From an uncultured Oscillospiraceae bacterium (GTDB lineage: Bacteria > Bacillota > Clostridia > Oscillospirales > Acutalibacteraceae), in the NCBI GenBank assembly GCA_900553255.1, contig USCI01000003.1, forward strand, positions 6,052 to 70,051: 64,000 nt of DNA, read 5' to 3'. Under the pieces are notes generated by a model. It was not told where the DNA came from and did no database searches. It saw only the letters and a program-made list of their open reading frames with translations. The position numbers and the translations under genes were made by a program. The stretch's first letter is position 1. Every line of letters starts with the position of its first letter. This document shows, piece by piece, positions 20,628 through 29,644 of this stretch.

Positions 20628-20671
20628 GCTGCCGCAGCCCCGGATTGACGAGGCTGCGGCAGCGGTTTTTT
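20628..20671 (+). terminator. GC-rich hairpin in the purA-guaA gap, T-tract on the + strand
   Basis: A 12-bp perfect stem (GCTGCCGCAGCC) with a 12-base loop, followed on the + strand by six T. On the - strand, where purA and guaA are transcribed, no T-tract follows. It would therefore stop + strand transcripts rather than separate purA from guaA. In the purA-guaA mRNA it may act as a processing or stability hairpin. Confidence 0.6.
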
Positions 20672-21950
20672 ACTTTGTTTTCCGCACGATCAGTTCATCG
20701 CGTCCCGGGCCGTTGGACACCATCGTAACCGGCACACCCAGCTGCTCCTCGATAAACTCCACGTATTTCCGGCAGTTTTCCGGCAGATCGGCGTAATTCT
20801 TGATGCCGCGCACATCGGTTTTCCAACCGGGCAGCACCTTGAGCACCGGCTTCGCCCGCTCGAGCAGGCGGGTGGTCGGGAACCGGTCGGTCACCTTGCC
20901 GTCGATCTCATAGCCCACGCAGACCGGGATCTCGTCCAGATAGCCGAGCGCATCCACCACCGTCAACGCCACCTGGGTCGCGCCCTGCGCCTGCACGCCG
21001 TACCGGCTGGCCACGCAGTCGAACCAGCCCATCCGGCGCGGACGGCCGGTGGTGGCGCCGAATTCGCCGGCATCCCCGCCGCGCATGCGCATCTGCTGCG
21101 CCTCGTCGCCGAAAATTTCACTGACAAACGCGCCGGCACCTACCGCGCTCGAATATGCCTTGACCACCACCACGATATCCTGGATCGCATACGGCGGCAG
21201 CCCCGCACCGATCGCGCCGTAGCCCGCGAGGGTGGAGGAGGAGGTGACCATCGGATAGATACCGTAGTCCGGATCCTTGAGCGAGCCGAGCTGGCCCTCG
21301 AGCAGGATGGTCTTTCCCTCGGCAAGCGCCTCCCGCAGAAAATGGAAGGTGTCGCCCACATAGGGCTTAACCGCATCCCTCTGCGCCATCAGGCCGGCGA
21401 ACACCTCGTCAACATTCAGCGTCGGCTTATGATACAGCTCGGCGAGCATCACGTTTTTGACCTCGAGCACGCCCTTGAGCTTTTCATAGGCATAGTCGTC
21501 GTCAAACAGCTCGTTGATCTCAAAGCCGATTTTCGCGTATTTATCCGAGTAAAACGGCGCAATGCCCGATTTGGTCGAGCCGAAGGATTTGCCGCCGAGG
21601 CGCTCCTCCTCGTACTGGTCAAACAGCACGTGGTACGGCATAACCACCTGGGTGCGGTCGGAAATCAGCAGGTGCGGATGCACGCCCTTTTCCGCAAGCG
21701 CCTTTACTTCATTGAGGAATTTGCCGATATCCAGTGCCACGCCGTTGCCGATGATGTTGGTGGTGTGCTCATAAAACACCCCGCTCGGCAGCTGATGCAG
21801 CGCAAATTTGCCGTGATCGTTGATAATCGTATGGCCGGCGTTGCTGCCGCCCTGAAAACGGATGACCACATCCGAGTCTGCCGCCAGGACGTCGGTGATT
21901 TTGCCCTTGCCCTCGTCGCCCCAGTTGGCGCCGACGATCGCTCGTACCAT
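20670..21950 (-). CDS. purA: Adenylosuccinate synthetase
   Basis: 426 residues. It joins IMP and aspartate using GTP, the first step to AMP. The start is ATG 21950, with GGAGGG upstream; a longer frame would add 14 residues before the conserved start [17 protein letters not shown]. The GDEGKGK loop, [28 protein letters not shown] and [15 protein letters not shown] are all present. The conserved EGAQG segment reads [13 protein letters not shown], a variant seen in some Clostridia. Its own promoter lies at 22013-22041. Confidence 0.98.
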   Translation of the reverse strand: MVRAIVGANWGDEGKGKITDVLAADSDVVIRFQGGSNAGHTIINDHGKFALHQLPSGVFYEHTTNIIGNGVALDIGKFLNEVKALAEKGVHPHLLISDRTQVVMPYHVLFDQYEEERLGGKSFGSTKSGIAPFYSDKYAKIGFEINELFDDDYAYEKLKGVLEVKNVMLAELYHKPTLNVDEVFAGLMAQRDAVKPYVGDTFHFLREALAEGKTILLEGQLGSLKDPDYGIYPMVTSSSTLAGYGAIGAGLPPYAIQDIVVVVKAYSSAVGAGAFVSEIFGDEAQQMRMRGGDAGEFGATTGRPRRMGWFDCVASRYGVQAQGATQVALTVVDALGYLDEIPVCVGYEIDGKVTDRFPTTRLLERAKPVLKVLPGWKTDVRGIKNYADLPENCRKYVEFIEEQLGVPVTMVSNGPGRDELIVRKTK

Positions 21951-22012
21951 TTGGTAAGCCCTCCAGTAGTTTTTTTGATCGGTTCCCGGCATACGGCCAT
22001 GAAACCATAAAC

Positions 22013-22041
22013 AGTATACCGCATTTTTCGATATAAGTAAA
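22013..22041 (-). promoter_or_regulatory. Predicted sigma-A promoter of purA-guaA
   Basis: On the - strand, TTTACT, 17 bases, TATACT. It lies in a very AT-rich gap between the LysR gene and purA, about 55-60 bases ahead of the purA start. No purine riboswitch fold was recognised in the short leader. Confidence 0.7.
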
Positions 22042-22074
22042 ATGAATATTTATTATAATTCGTATAAATTAAAA

Positions 22075-22956
22075 TTATCTTAATATCAATTCAAGCAGTG
22101 CGGCCGCCGCTTTGGAGGCCGGACGGCGGCTGCGGGCGACGCAGAGCTGCCGGGGTGGGATGTCCGGTTCGGTGGGGATGCGGAATACCGTGCCGTCGGC
22201 GATAGCCCGGCGTGCGAACGCCTCCACCACGCAGCCGATGCCAAGGCTGCGCTCGGCGAACTGCACGATCAGATTGCTGGTGGCAAGCTCAAATTCCGGG
22301 GTGAGCCGGGCGCCGCAGCCGGCAAAAAAGGCGTCGATATACCGGCGGGTGCTGGTGTTTTTCTCCAGGCAGATCACCGGCAGGTGTTCCAGCTCCGCAA
22401 GCGGCAGCGGTTTTCCCTCCAGATCGGAAAACCGCCGGGAGGCGATGAAAATATCCCGTATTTCTCCCACCGGGGTCAGGAGGCAGTCGCCGCCGTCGGT
22501 GACCGGCTGGCTGACCACGCCGAAATCGATGGTACCTTCTTCGAGGAACCGCAGCGTTTCCGGGGTGGGGCCGTTGGTGACACTGATTTTGATTTTGGGA
22601 TACAGGGTGTGGAACCGTTCGAGATAGGGGAGGAGGAAAAACTGCAGCGTCATATCGCTGGCACCCACGCAGATTTCCCCGCTTTCCAGGCCGAGCTGCT
22701 CGGTCAGCTTTTTTTCGCCGAGTGCGAGCTGCTCAAGCGCGGCAGCCGCATAAGGGTACAGCGTTTCGCCCTCGCTGGTCAGCCGCACCCCGCGCGGGGT
22801 GCGGGCGAACAGCCGGCAGCCGAGCGCTTCCTCCAGCCGGGCAACGCTGTGGGACACGGCAGGCTGGGAGATATACAGTTCTTCCGCCGCCAGTGTGATG
22901 CTGTGCAGCCGCGCAACGCTGACAAACACGCGGTATAGATCGAGACTGGCTTTCAT
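22075..22956 (-). CDS. LysR-family transcriptional regulator
   Basis: 293 residues, normal length. The winged helix-turn-helix is at residues 1-62 (SITLAAEELYISQPAVSHSV, then RLEEALGCRLF). The effector-binding domain starts near residue 90 (GEICVGASDMTLQFFLLPYL). ATG 22956 is preferred over 22980 because the conserved family start begins there and AAGGGA precedes it. It sits between the GNAT gene and purA on the same strand. Its target is unknown; control of purA or of the GNAT gene is only a possibility. Confidence 0.93.
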   Translation of the reverse strand: MKASLDLYRVFVSVARLHSITLAAEELYISQPAVSHSVARLEEALGCRLFARTPRGVRLTSEGETLYPYAAAALEQLALGEKKLTEQLGLESGEICVGASDMTLQFFLLPYLERFHTLYPKIKISVTNGPTPETLRFLEEGTIDFGVVSQPVTDGGDCLLTPVGEIRDIFIASRRFSDLEGKPLPLAELEHLPVICLEKNTSTRRYIDAFFAGCGARLTPEFELATSNLIVQFAERSLGIGCVVEAFARRAIADGTVFRIPTEPDIPPRQLCVARSRRPASKAAAALLELILR

Positions 22957-22976
22957 GTGGCAGGTCCCTTTCTGTC

Positions 22977-23531
22977 TCACGATTCCGTCAGCCGAAAATA
23001 TTCGTCATCCAAAATCGACATCATGATATCCGAATAATACCGGCCTTCGATCAGAGCGCTTTCCCGCAACAGCCCTTCTCTCTGAAACCCGCATTTTTCA
23101 TAGCAGCGGATCCCACGGCTGTTATATTCCAGTACTTTCAGGGCAATACGGTGCCAATTCATGGTCTTGAAGCCGTACTCCAGCAGCAGGTTGGTTGCCT
23201 CGGTTCCGAGCCCGAGCGAATGACAGCGGACATCGAAAATGCCGATCCGGTAAAAAGCCGACCGGTCTTCCGGCGAAATGGCATGGAAACCGGCCGTTCC
23301 GATGCACCGGCCTTCATACTCGATCACCCAGAAAAACGGTGCATCTTTATAGCTCGCGTACCAGTCCTCCCATACGCGGCGTTCGGGGTATACGGGCCGC
23401 GGCAACGTTTCGCCGCCGCACATATGCACAAATTCATGATGTTTCCCGATAGCAAGTCGGTCGTCAATGTCGCTTTCCCGGATTTTTCTTAAGATAACAC
23501 GTGCTCCGCGAAGAGTCGGTACAGTTTCCAA
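22977..23531 (-). CDS. GNAT acetyltransferase (RimJ/RimL type), TTG start
   Basis: 184 residues. A start at TTG 23531 fits best: AAGGAGG lies 7 bases upstream, and the family N-terminus (TLRGARVILRKIRESDIDD) begins right after it. The acetyl-CoA binding region is RCHSLGLGTEATNLLLEYGF and the C-terminal motif is RGIRCYEKCGFQREGLLRES. It probably acetylates a protein N-terminus or a small amine; the substrate cannot be told. It is 79 bases downstream of purB and 20 bases upstream of the LysR gene. Confidence 0.9.
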   Translation of the reverse strand: METVPTLRGARVILRKIRESDIDDRLAIGKHHEFVHMCGGETLPRPVYPERRVWEDWYASYKDAPFFWVIEYEGRCIGTAGFHAISPEDRSAFYRIGIFDVRCHSLGLGTEATNLLLEYGFKTMNWHRIALKVLEYNSRGIRCYEKCGFQREGLLRESALIEGRYYSDIMMSILDDEYFRLTES

Positions 23532-23610
23532 AACTGTCCCTCCTTTTTCGGGTTGTTTTATCCGCAAAAAAGCAATGGCTGATTCCTTTTTTTGAGAAAG
23601 CGGCCCTGCC

Positions 23611-25041
23611 TTACACGTTGATTTCCACCTCGAGGCCGAGGGCATCGCGGTATTGCTCGAGCACCGGCGCGACTTCCTCTTTCAGGAATTCCGCCGTCTG
23701 CTGCGGCGCGCGGCCGACATAGCGGGACGGCTCCAGCACGCTTTCGAGCTGCTCCAACGTCACCCCGAAGGCCGGATCGCCTGCGATGCGCTCGAGCAGG
23801 TCGTTGACCCCGTCGCCCTGCTTGACCCGCCGGGCGGCTTCCATCGAATGCACACGGATGCGCTCATGCAGCTCCTGCCGGTCGCCGCCGCGCTTGACGC
23901 AGTCCATCATGATGTTCTCGGTCGCCATAAACGGCAGCTCCCGCCGCAGGTCGCGGTCGATCACCGCGGTGTTGACCACCAGGCCGCCGGACACGTTGAT
24001 GACCAGCGACAGGATCGCATCCACCGCGAGGAAGCCCTCCGCGACGCTGATGCGCTTATTTGCGCTGTCGTCGAGGGTGCGCTCGAACCACTGGGTGGCG
24101 GCGGTGATTGCCGGGTTGAGCGCGTCGGTGATCACATAGCGGGCAAGCGACGCAATGCGCTCGCTGCGCATGGGATTGCGCTTGTACGCCATCGCGGACG
24201 AGCCGATCTGGTGCTTTTCAAACGGCTCCTCCACCTCCTTGAGGTGCTGAAGCAGCCGGATGTCGTTGGAGAATTTGGACGCGCTCTGCGCGATGCCGGA
24301 CAGCACCGACAGGTACATCCAGTCGAGCTTGCGGGGATAGGTTTGCCCCGACACCGCAAAGCAGCCGCTGTATCCCATCTTTTCCGCGATGCGCCGGTCG
24401 AGCGCGCGGCATTTTTCGTGGTCCCCCTCAAACAGCTCGAGGAACGACGCCTGGGTGCCGGTGGTACCCTTGGAGCCGAGCAGCTTCGCCTGCGACAGGC
24501 GGTAGCGCACCTCCTCGAGATCCATCAGAAATTCCTGGATCCACAGCGTCGCGCGCTTGCCGACGGTGGTCGGCTGCGCAGGCTGGAAGTGGGTGAACGC
24601 GAGGGTGGGGAGATCCTTGTATTCCTCCGCAAAACGGCTCAGCTGCGCGATGGCGTTGACCAGCTTTTTCTCCACCAGCCGCATCGCGTCGTTGAGGATA
24701 ATCAGGTCGGTGTTGTCGCCGACATAGCAGCTCGTCGCCCCCAGATGGATGATGCCGCGGGCGTTCGGGCACTGCTGGCCGTACGCATAGACATGCGCCA
24801 TCACATCGTGGCGGACTTCCTTTTCCCGCTGCGCGGCGACTTCATAGTTAATGTCCTCCGCATGCGCCTTCAGCTCCGCGATCTGCTCGTCGGTAATCGG
24901 CAGGCCGAGCTCCTGCTCGGTCTCCGCGAGCGCGATCCACAGCTTCCGCCAGGTGCGGAACTTATTGTCGGGGGAAAACAGGTACTGCATCTCCCGGCTG
25001 GCATAGCGCGAGGACAGGGGCGATTCATATTTATCCGGCAT
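23611..25041 (-). CDS. purB: Adenylosuccinate lyase
   Basis: 476 residues. It cleaves SAICAR and adenylosuccinate, releasing fumarate, so it serves both IMP synthesis and the AMP branch. The superfamily signature loop is GSSAMAYKRNPMRSERI, and HLGATSCYVGDNTD, HFQPAQPTTVGKR and LGSKGTTGTQASF are also in place. GGAGGA precedes the ATG. Together with purA and guaA downstream it forms a purine cluster on the leading strand. Confidence 0.98.
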   Translation of the reverse strand: MPDKYESPLSSRYASREMQYLFSPDNKFRTWRKLWIALAETEQELGLPITDEQIAELKAHAEDINYEVAAQREKEVRHDVMAHVYAYGQQCPNARGIIHLGATSCYVGDNTDLIILNDAMRLVEKKLVNAIAQLSRFAEEYKDLPTLAFTHFQPAQPTTVGKRATLWIQEFLMDLEEVRYRLSQAKLLGSKGTTGTQASFLELFEGDHEKCRALDRRIAEKMGYSGCFAVSGQTYPRKLDWMYLSVLSGIAQSASKFSNDIRLLQHLKEVEEPFEKHQIGSSAMAYKRNPMRSERIASLARYVITDALNPAITAATQWFERTLDDSANKRISVAEGFLAVDAILSLVINVSGGLVVNTAVIDRDLRRELPFMATENIMMDCVKRGGDRQELHERIRVHSMEAARRVKQGDGVNDLLERIAGDPAFGVTLEQLESVLEPSRYVGRAPQQTAEFLKEEVAPVLEQYRDALGLEVEINV

Positions 25042-25099
25042 AGCTGACTTCCTCCTGTGCCGTCCGGCTGGCTGCCCGGCGGCGGTTTTATCGTCTTAT

Positions 25100-25128
25100 A
25101 TTGTACATGCTTTTGCCCGACCGTGCAA
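25100..25128 (-). promoter_or_regulatory. Predicted sigma-A promoter of purB
   Basis: On the - strand, TTGCAC, 17 bases, TACAAT, about 60 bases ahead of the purB start and just after the terminator of the hydrolase gene. Confidence 0.72.
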
Positions 25129-25159
25129 GAGGGAAAGGCCTCAACGCGAAAAGGCGGCG

Positions 25160-25207
25160 AAAAAGCACCCGGCTCTGCGCACAAAAGGCACAAAGCCGGG
25201 CGTTTTG
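25160..25207 (-). terminator. Terminator after the alpha/beta hydrolase gene
   Basis: The stem CCCGGCT/AGCCGGG, with extra outer pairs, is followed on the - strand by TGCTTTTT. It lies about 20 bases beyond the hydrolase stop. Confidence 0.7.
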
Positions 25208-25226
25208 CAGGACATAATCCCAAATC

Positions 25227-25943
25227 TCAGCCGAACCACCGGTCGGACGTGACAAACCCGTAATACCGCTCAGCAGCATCGCCCTGCAGATCGCAGTGGC
25301 CCATGCCCGGAACCTCCACATAGGTCACATCGTGTGCCTTTTTGAGCCGCTCGACAAACCGGTCGGAATGCTGCTGCTTATTTACCGCCGTATCCGCGTC
25401 ACCGTGCACGATCAGGTAGGGGATATCCGGCATGTTCTCCGCCTGATGCAGCGGGGACGCCGTCTTGACCGCCTCCATAAAATCGCCGGGATAGTGCATG
25501 AACGCCGAATAGATGGTGCGGGGCAGATCCGGGCGCTCGGTATAATGATACGGCAGGTCGCAAACCGGGCAATTTGCCGCACAGGCCGCCGGCGTGCGTT
25601 TGGCGCGCAGGGTGTAGATCAGGCAGCTCAGCCCGCCCATGCTGCCGCCGCACGCCACAACCGGGGTGTTCTCCGGCAGTTGGTACTTTTCCAGCACCGC
25701 GTCTACAATCTCATCCACCATACGCACCGCGGTGTCGTTCATCCAGCTCCACGGGTCGTCGTACGGCAGCAGGTACAAAATTCCCTTTTCCGCACACCTG
25801 CGCGCAAACGCCGAGGGCTCCTGCGGCATGTCCTGGAAGCCCAGGCCGTGGAAATCCACCACAATGCCGCGAATCGGCCGGCTGCAGATATCGCCGTTGC
25901 AACAGGTGAACAGGGGCAGCGTCTGCGCGTTGATCGGTTTCAT
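25227..25943 (-). CDS. Alpha/beta hydrolase (prolyl oligopeptidase/esterase-like)
   Basis: 238 residues with no signal peptide. The nucleophile elbow is ACGGSMGGLS (Ser near residue 101). The acid is likely the Asp in IVHGDADTAV and the base the His in VPGMGHCDL, a complete triad in the right order. VDFHGLGF supplies the oxyanion region. GAAGGAGGA precedes the ATG. The substrate is unknown, though a small ester or peptide is likely. It lies 15 bases downstream of the YhfC-like gene, probably in one transcript. Confidence 0.85.
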   Translation of the reverse strand: MKPINAQTLPLFTCCNGDICSRPIRGIVVDFHGLGFQDMPQEPSAFARRCAEKGILYLLPYDDPWSWMNDTAVRMVDEIVDAVLEKYQLPENTPVVACGGSMGGLSCLIYTLRAKRTPAACAANCPVCDLPYHYTERPDLPRTIYSAFMHYPGDFMEAVKTASPLHQAENMPDIPYLIVHGDADTAVNKQQHSDRFVERLKKAHDVTYVEVPGMGHCDLQGDAAERYYGFVTSDRWFG

Positions 25944-25958
25944 AAACCACTCCTCCTT

Positions 25959-26783
25959 CTATTCCCCATCGGTCGGCGCAGCCGCCTGCGCCGCCGCTTT
26001 CTGGGCCGCCTTAAGCGCCCGGCGCTCCTTTGCACGCCCGGCCTGAATAAAGACGTACACCCCGCCGGCCGCTGCCATCGCCAGCATGATTATCTCCGCC
26101 GTCCAACGGCCCGCATACCGCACGGCGAGGTTTCCCACAAAGGTAAACAGCACATAGGCGCCAAAACCGGCCAATACCTGCAGCGGCCGGCGGTGCACCA
26201 CCCCCTGGTACAGCAGCAGCGCGACAAACAGATAAACCACCGTCAGCGAAAGGCGCTCGACCACCCCAAGATATACCTCCGACACCGGGGTACTCTGAAA
26301 TACATCGATTATCCCCTGGGCATCGATATCCGGCCACTTTGCGGTCAGAGCGTCCGCGCCGCCGCGCGCGACCAGCGCCATGCGCACATTGGTGATCTGA
26401 TTGAGCCCCACGATCAGTACCGTTTCGGCCATGCCGTAGCCGAGGCCGACCGACATTACATCCTTGAACTTCCGGTTATGCCGCAGCGCAAACGCGCTGC
26501 CGAACAGCACCCCGCCGCCGAGCAGTGCGGAAATCAGCGCGTTGACCGCGATATACCAGAACGGCAGCGGATTGGGCAGGCTTTCGCCGAAGGCCTGCGC
26601 CGCAATGACGCCGGTGAGCATCTGCTGCACCATCCATGCCGCCACATAGCCCGCCGCGCCGGTGAGCAGGGGACGGGCATGGATTTTCCGGCACAGCCAG
26701 AGCACCACCAGCAGCAGCACCGGAACAACCGTAGTCATCACCAGCGCAACGATAAACGCCGCGACAATGGAGTTGGATAGCAT
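25959..26783 (-). CDS. YhfC-like polytopic membrane protein
   Basis: 274 residues with about seven or eight hydrophobic segments. The pattern GLGYGMAETVLIVGLNQITN near residues 133-152 resembles the conserved glutamate-containing helix of YhfC-family putative intramembrane proteases. The C-terminus is basic and alanine-rich (KAAQKAAAQAAAPTDGE). GGAGGGA precedes the ATG. The family assignment is from recall of the motif pattern and is moderate. Proteolytic activity is not shown by the sequence. Confidence 0.65.
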   Translation of the reverse strand: MLSNSIVAAFIVALVMTTVVPVLLLVVLWLCRKIHARPLLTGAAGYVAAWMVQQMLTGVIAAQAFGESLPNPLPFWYIAVNALISALLGGGVLFGSAFALRHNRKFKDVMSVGLGYGMAETVLIVGLNQITNVRMALVARGGADALTAKWPDIDAQGIIDVFQSTPVSEVYLGVVERLSLTVVYLFVALLLYQGVVHRRPLQVLAGFGAYVLFTFVGNLAVRYAGRWTAEIIMLAMAAAGGVYVFIQAGRAKERRALKAAQKAAAQAAAPTDGE

Positions 26784-26881
26784 TTATGTCCCTCCGTCCG
26801 GAATGGTCAGGGTGAACAGCGCCGGACAGAGGCCGCTCCTGAAATCGCTCTGTGTTTGCTCCTGCTCATCCTGTGCCTACC

Positions 26882-26910
26882 ATTATGCCCCGCCGCAAAA
26901 CCGGTGTCAA
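26882..26910 (-). promoter_or_regulatory. Predicted sigma-A promoter of the YhfC-hydrolase operon
   Basis: On the - strand, TTGACA, 17 bases, CATAAT, about 95 bases upstream of the YhfC-like start. Confidence 0.72.
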
Positions 26911-26966
26911 GTCTCATCTTGTTCATAATTTCTGTGTCCTGCCCGGCTGTTCCCTCTTCTTTCAGA

Positions 26967-27009
26967 CAGAGGACAAAGCCCGGAGCAACGCTCCGGGCTT
27001 TGTCCTCTG
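26967..27009. terminator. Long perfect hairpin right after the S1-domain gene
   Basis: A perfect 20-bp stem (CAGAGGACAAAGCCCGGAGC and complement) with a 3-base loop, starting at the base after the stop codon. There is no classic T-tract on the - strand, so it may stop transcription weakly or protect the 3' end. Confidence 0.7.
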
Positions 27010-27936
27010 CTATCCGTCAAACCGGCTTTCGATGATCTTCGGGCTCGCCGGGGGGGAGTAGCGCCAGGAATCGATGTGCCCCTCGGTGATAAAGTACTGC
27101 GGCGGCGCCGCCTCGTGGGGGGCGTCCTCCGCATCGATGATAATCAGCTTCAGCTTCATCTTTTCCGGCAGGATGCTTTTTATGTACACCCCTGCGGCCT
27201 GGCCCACCCGGACCCCCTCGCGCGGTTCGGCCAGGCCGGCGAGATTCGGGGTAAGCTCGACAAAAATACCGTACTCCTCCACCGAACGCACCACGCCGGC
27301 CACCGTTTCCCCCTGCTCAAACAGGGCGGCGTTTTCCTCCCAGGTGCCGAGCAGCTCGCGGTGGGACAGGCAGATCCGCCCGTTTTCGAGCGACGAAACC
27401 ACGCCCAAAATATCCATCCCCGGCGCAAACCGGTCGGACGGATGGGAGATCCGGCTGACCGATATGCTGGCAATCGGCATCAGCGCGGGCAGTCCGCAGC
27501 CGATATCGCAAAAAGCGCCGAAGCTCTCGAGACGGGTGACCTTCGCCGGGATGATATCCCCGCAGCGCAGCTGCCCGAGATATTCAAACCGGCACTTTTC
27601 CTGCGCATCCCGTCTTGACAGCACCGCCCGCCGGCGGCCGTCCGCCAGATTTTCAAACCCCTGCACCGTAAAGCAGACCGGTTTGCTCACCCGCGAGATC
27701 AGCGCGATATCACGGGTGGTGCCCTCCAGTATCCCGATCGCCCCCTCATCATGGGGGATGATCCCCTCCATGCAGGGCATATCCACATGCAAATTGTGCT
27801 CCGCATCGCACAGCACCGCCCGTGCTTCGAGCACCTGCCCGGTCATCGCCGCTTCCGCAAGCCCCGCCGCCGAGCGTATCGCCGCCTGATTATGGGGCGT
27901 ATTCAGCAACGCCCCCTCCGCCACATACCGCATCAT
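27010..27936 (-). CDS. S1 RNA-binding domain protein (ribosomal S1-like)
   Basis: 308 residues from ATG 27936; a GTG one codon upstream is an alternative, and AAAGGA precedes both. Two clear S1 domains lie at about 112-183 (LRCGDIIPAKVTRLESFGAF) and 195-255 (GETVAGVVRSVEEYGIFVEL). A degenerate N-terminal S1-like unit (about 28-110) contains EGIIPHDEGAIG. This matches the short S1-like proteins of Clostridia, which bind RNA and are not stable ribosome components. The exact role is unknown. Confidence 0.88.
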   Translation of the reverse strand: MMRYVAEGALLNTPHNQAAIRSAAGLAEAAMTGQVLEARAVLCDAEHNLHVDMPCMEGIIPHDEGAIGILEGTTRDIALISRVSKPVCFTVQGFENLADGRRRAVLSRRDAQEKCRFEYLGQLRCGDIIPAKVTRLESFGAFCDIGCGLPALMPIASISVSRISHPSDRFAPGMDILGVVSSLENGRICLSHRELLGTWEENAALFEQGETVAGVVRSVEEYGIFVELTPNLAGLAEPREGVRVGQAAGVYIKSILPEKMKLKLIIIDAEDAPHEAAPPQYFITEGHIDSWRYSPPASPKIIESRFDG

Positions 27937-28061
27937 CACAACAGCATTCCTTTCCCTGCGCCCGCAAGCACATCATTTGTTTTCCTCAGCGCTGCTCACC
28001 GCTGCAAAGGATATATATGCACCGTGATGTGCGGTCATGCCTGCTTTTTTGCGCCGCCGGG

Positions 28062-28090
28062 TTGCAGGAAGGGACGTTGTGTGGTATACT
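28062..28090 (+). promoter_or_regulatory. Predicted sigma-A promoter of the MATE gene
   Basis: TTGCAG, 17 bases, TATACT. The start of transcription would be near 28097, about 16 bases before the leader hairpin and 120 bases before the MATE start codon. Confidence 0.75.
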
Positions 28091-28112
28091 TTTCTGGTCG
28101 TTTGCTGTCGAT

Positions 28113-28171
28113 CGGCTATATATTTTTCTGTTTCTGAGACTAAAACAGAGAAATATATAGCCGGTTTTTTT
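28113..28171 (+). terminator. Leader terminator/attenuator upstream of the MATE gene
   Basis: A 21-bp stem (left arm from CGGCTATATATTT, one G-U pair) with a 9-base loop CTGAGACTA, then CGGTTTTTTT-type T7. It is a full intrinsic terminator placed between the promoter and the ribosome binding site, so transcription must read through it to express the transporter. The stem is unusually AT-rich compared with other terminators here. Confidence 0.8.
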
Positions 28172-28216
28172 ATGGTGCGGAAAATCCCGCAAATCCACTT
28201 TTCAGGAGGAAATCCC

Positions 28217-29587
28217 ATGTCCCGTACAAAAGCCGTCCCGCCGGAAAACCCGATGGGCACCCGGCCGGTATTCCGGCTGCTGTTCTCGATGGCGGTGCCG
28301 CCGATCCTCTCGATGCTCATCCAGTCGATGTACAACATCGTGGACAGCATCTTTGTGGCACGGATCAGCCGGGATGCGCTGACCGCCGTGTCCCTGGCGT
28401 TCCCGCTGCAGAACCTCGTGCTGTCTGTCGCGGTAGGGATCGGCGTGGGCATCAGTGCGGTCATCTCCCAAAGCCTCGGCGCCAAAAACACCCGTGCGGC
28501 AGACGCAGCGGCGGCAAACGGCCTGCTGCTCACCGCTGTCCACGCGGTGCTGTTCATCCTATTCGGTCTGCTGTTTGCAAAACCGTTCATCGATTTATTC
28601 ACCGACGATCCGGCAATTTACGCAATGGGATGCCAGTACAGCCTGATTGTCATCTGCTTTTCCTGCGGCAATCTATTCCACATCTATTTTGAAAAAATGT
28701 TTCAGGCCACCGGCAATATGCTGGTGCCGATGGTGCTGATGCTCATCGGCGCGCTGACCAACATTGTGCTTGACCCGATCCTGATTTTCGGCCTGTTCGG
28801 TTTTCCGGAAATGGGGGTGGCGGGTGCTGCCGCCGCCACCGTCATCGCTCAGTTTGTCTCCTGCATCCTATCGGTCGCCTGGTTTTTCCTCCGCCCGCAG
28901 CCGATTCGCCTGTCCCTGCGGGGTTTCCGCCCGGACGGCGGGATGATTCGCAGAATCTATGCCATCGGCATCCCCTCGAGCGTGATGATGGCGTTACCGT
29001 CGGTGCTCGTCGGACTGCTCAACGCCATCCTTACGCCGCTGTCTGAAGCTGCGGTGGCCATGTTTGGGGTATATTTCAAGCTGCAGACCTTCGTCTATAT
29101 GCCGGCGAACGGCCTGGTCCAGGGGATGCGTCCGCTTGTCAGCTACAATTACGGAGCGGGTCTCCATGCACGCATGCACCGTACCGTCCGCCTGAGCCTG
29201 CTGACCGCCGGGGGGATCATGGCCGCAGGCACGCTGCTTTTCCTGCTGGTACCGGACGCGCTGCTGCGCCTTTTCCACGCTGACGTAGAAATGCTCGCCA
29301 TCGGCATTCCGGCGCTGCGGATCATTTCGCTCGGTTTTGTGGTCTCCTCCGTGGGGGTGGTGCTCGCCGGCGCCTTTGAAGCGCTCGGGCGCGGCGGCCC
29401 CTCCCTGGCCGTATCGCTGCTCCGGCAGCTCCTGATCATCCCGCCGCTCGCCCTGCTGCTGTCCCGTTTCTGGGGGCTGACCGGCATCTGGATTACCTTT
29501 CCGGCAGCGGAACTGTTTGCTGCGGCCGCGGCCGTCCTCCTGTACCGCCGTCTCTGCCGGAAGCTGTCTGCAGAGATTTCCTCTTGA
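28217..29587 (+). CDS. MATE-family multidrug/organic cation efflux transporter
   Basis: 456 residues with twelve predicted membrane segments in two halves. Segments typical of the family include LSMLIQSMYNIVDSIFVARI near the N-terminus, NIVLDPILIFGLFGFPEMGV at the end of the first half, and GLVQGMRPLVSYNYGAG in the second half. It should export drugs or metabolites in exchange for Na+ or H+. The start is ATG 28217 because AGGAGGA lies 6-8 bases upstream. Upstream extensions would run through the leader hairpin. Expression is probably controlled by that leader terminator. Confidence 0.93.
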   Translation: MSRTKAVPPENPMGTRPVFRLLFSMAVPPILSMLIQSMYNIVDSIFVARISRDALTAVSLAFPLQNLVLSVAVGIGVGISAVISQSLGAKNTRAADAAAANGLLLTAVHAVLFILFGLLFAKPFIDLFTDDPAIYAMGCQYSLIVICFSCGNLFHIYFEKMFQATGNMLVPMVLMLIGALTNIVLDPILIFGLFGFPEMGVAGAAAATVIAQFVSCILSVAWFFLRPQPIRLSLRGFRPDGGMIRRIYAIGIPSSVMMALPSVLVGLLNAILTPLSEAAVAMFGVYFKLQTFVYMPANGLVQGMRPLVSYNYGAGLHARMHRTVRLSLLTAGGIMAAGTLLFLLVPDALLRLFHADVEMLAIGIPALRIISLGFVVSSVGVVLAGAFEALGRGGPSLAVSLLRQLLIIPPLALLLSRFWGLTGIWITFPAAELFAAAAAVLLYRRLCRKLSAEISS

Positions 29588-29644
29588 CGGCAGGCACCGG
29601 AAGGGGAATAATAAAGGTGAGATTTTACGAAAGGACCGCTGCAC

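Noticed and set aside
21951..22074. Purine riboswitch ahead of purA
   Set aside because: The leader from the mapped promoter is too short and shows no three-way junction with the conserved loops.
23653..25047. Long + strand open frame opposite purB
   Set aside because: Shadow of purB, with a composition of His/Arg/Ala typical of a complementary frame.
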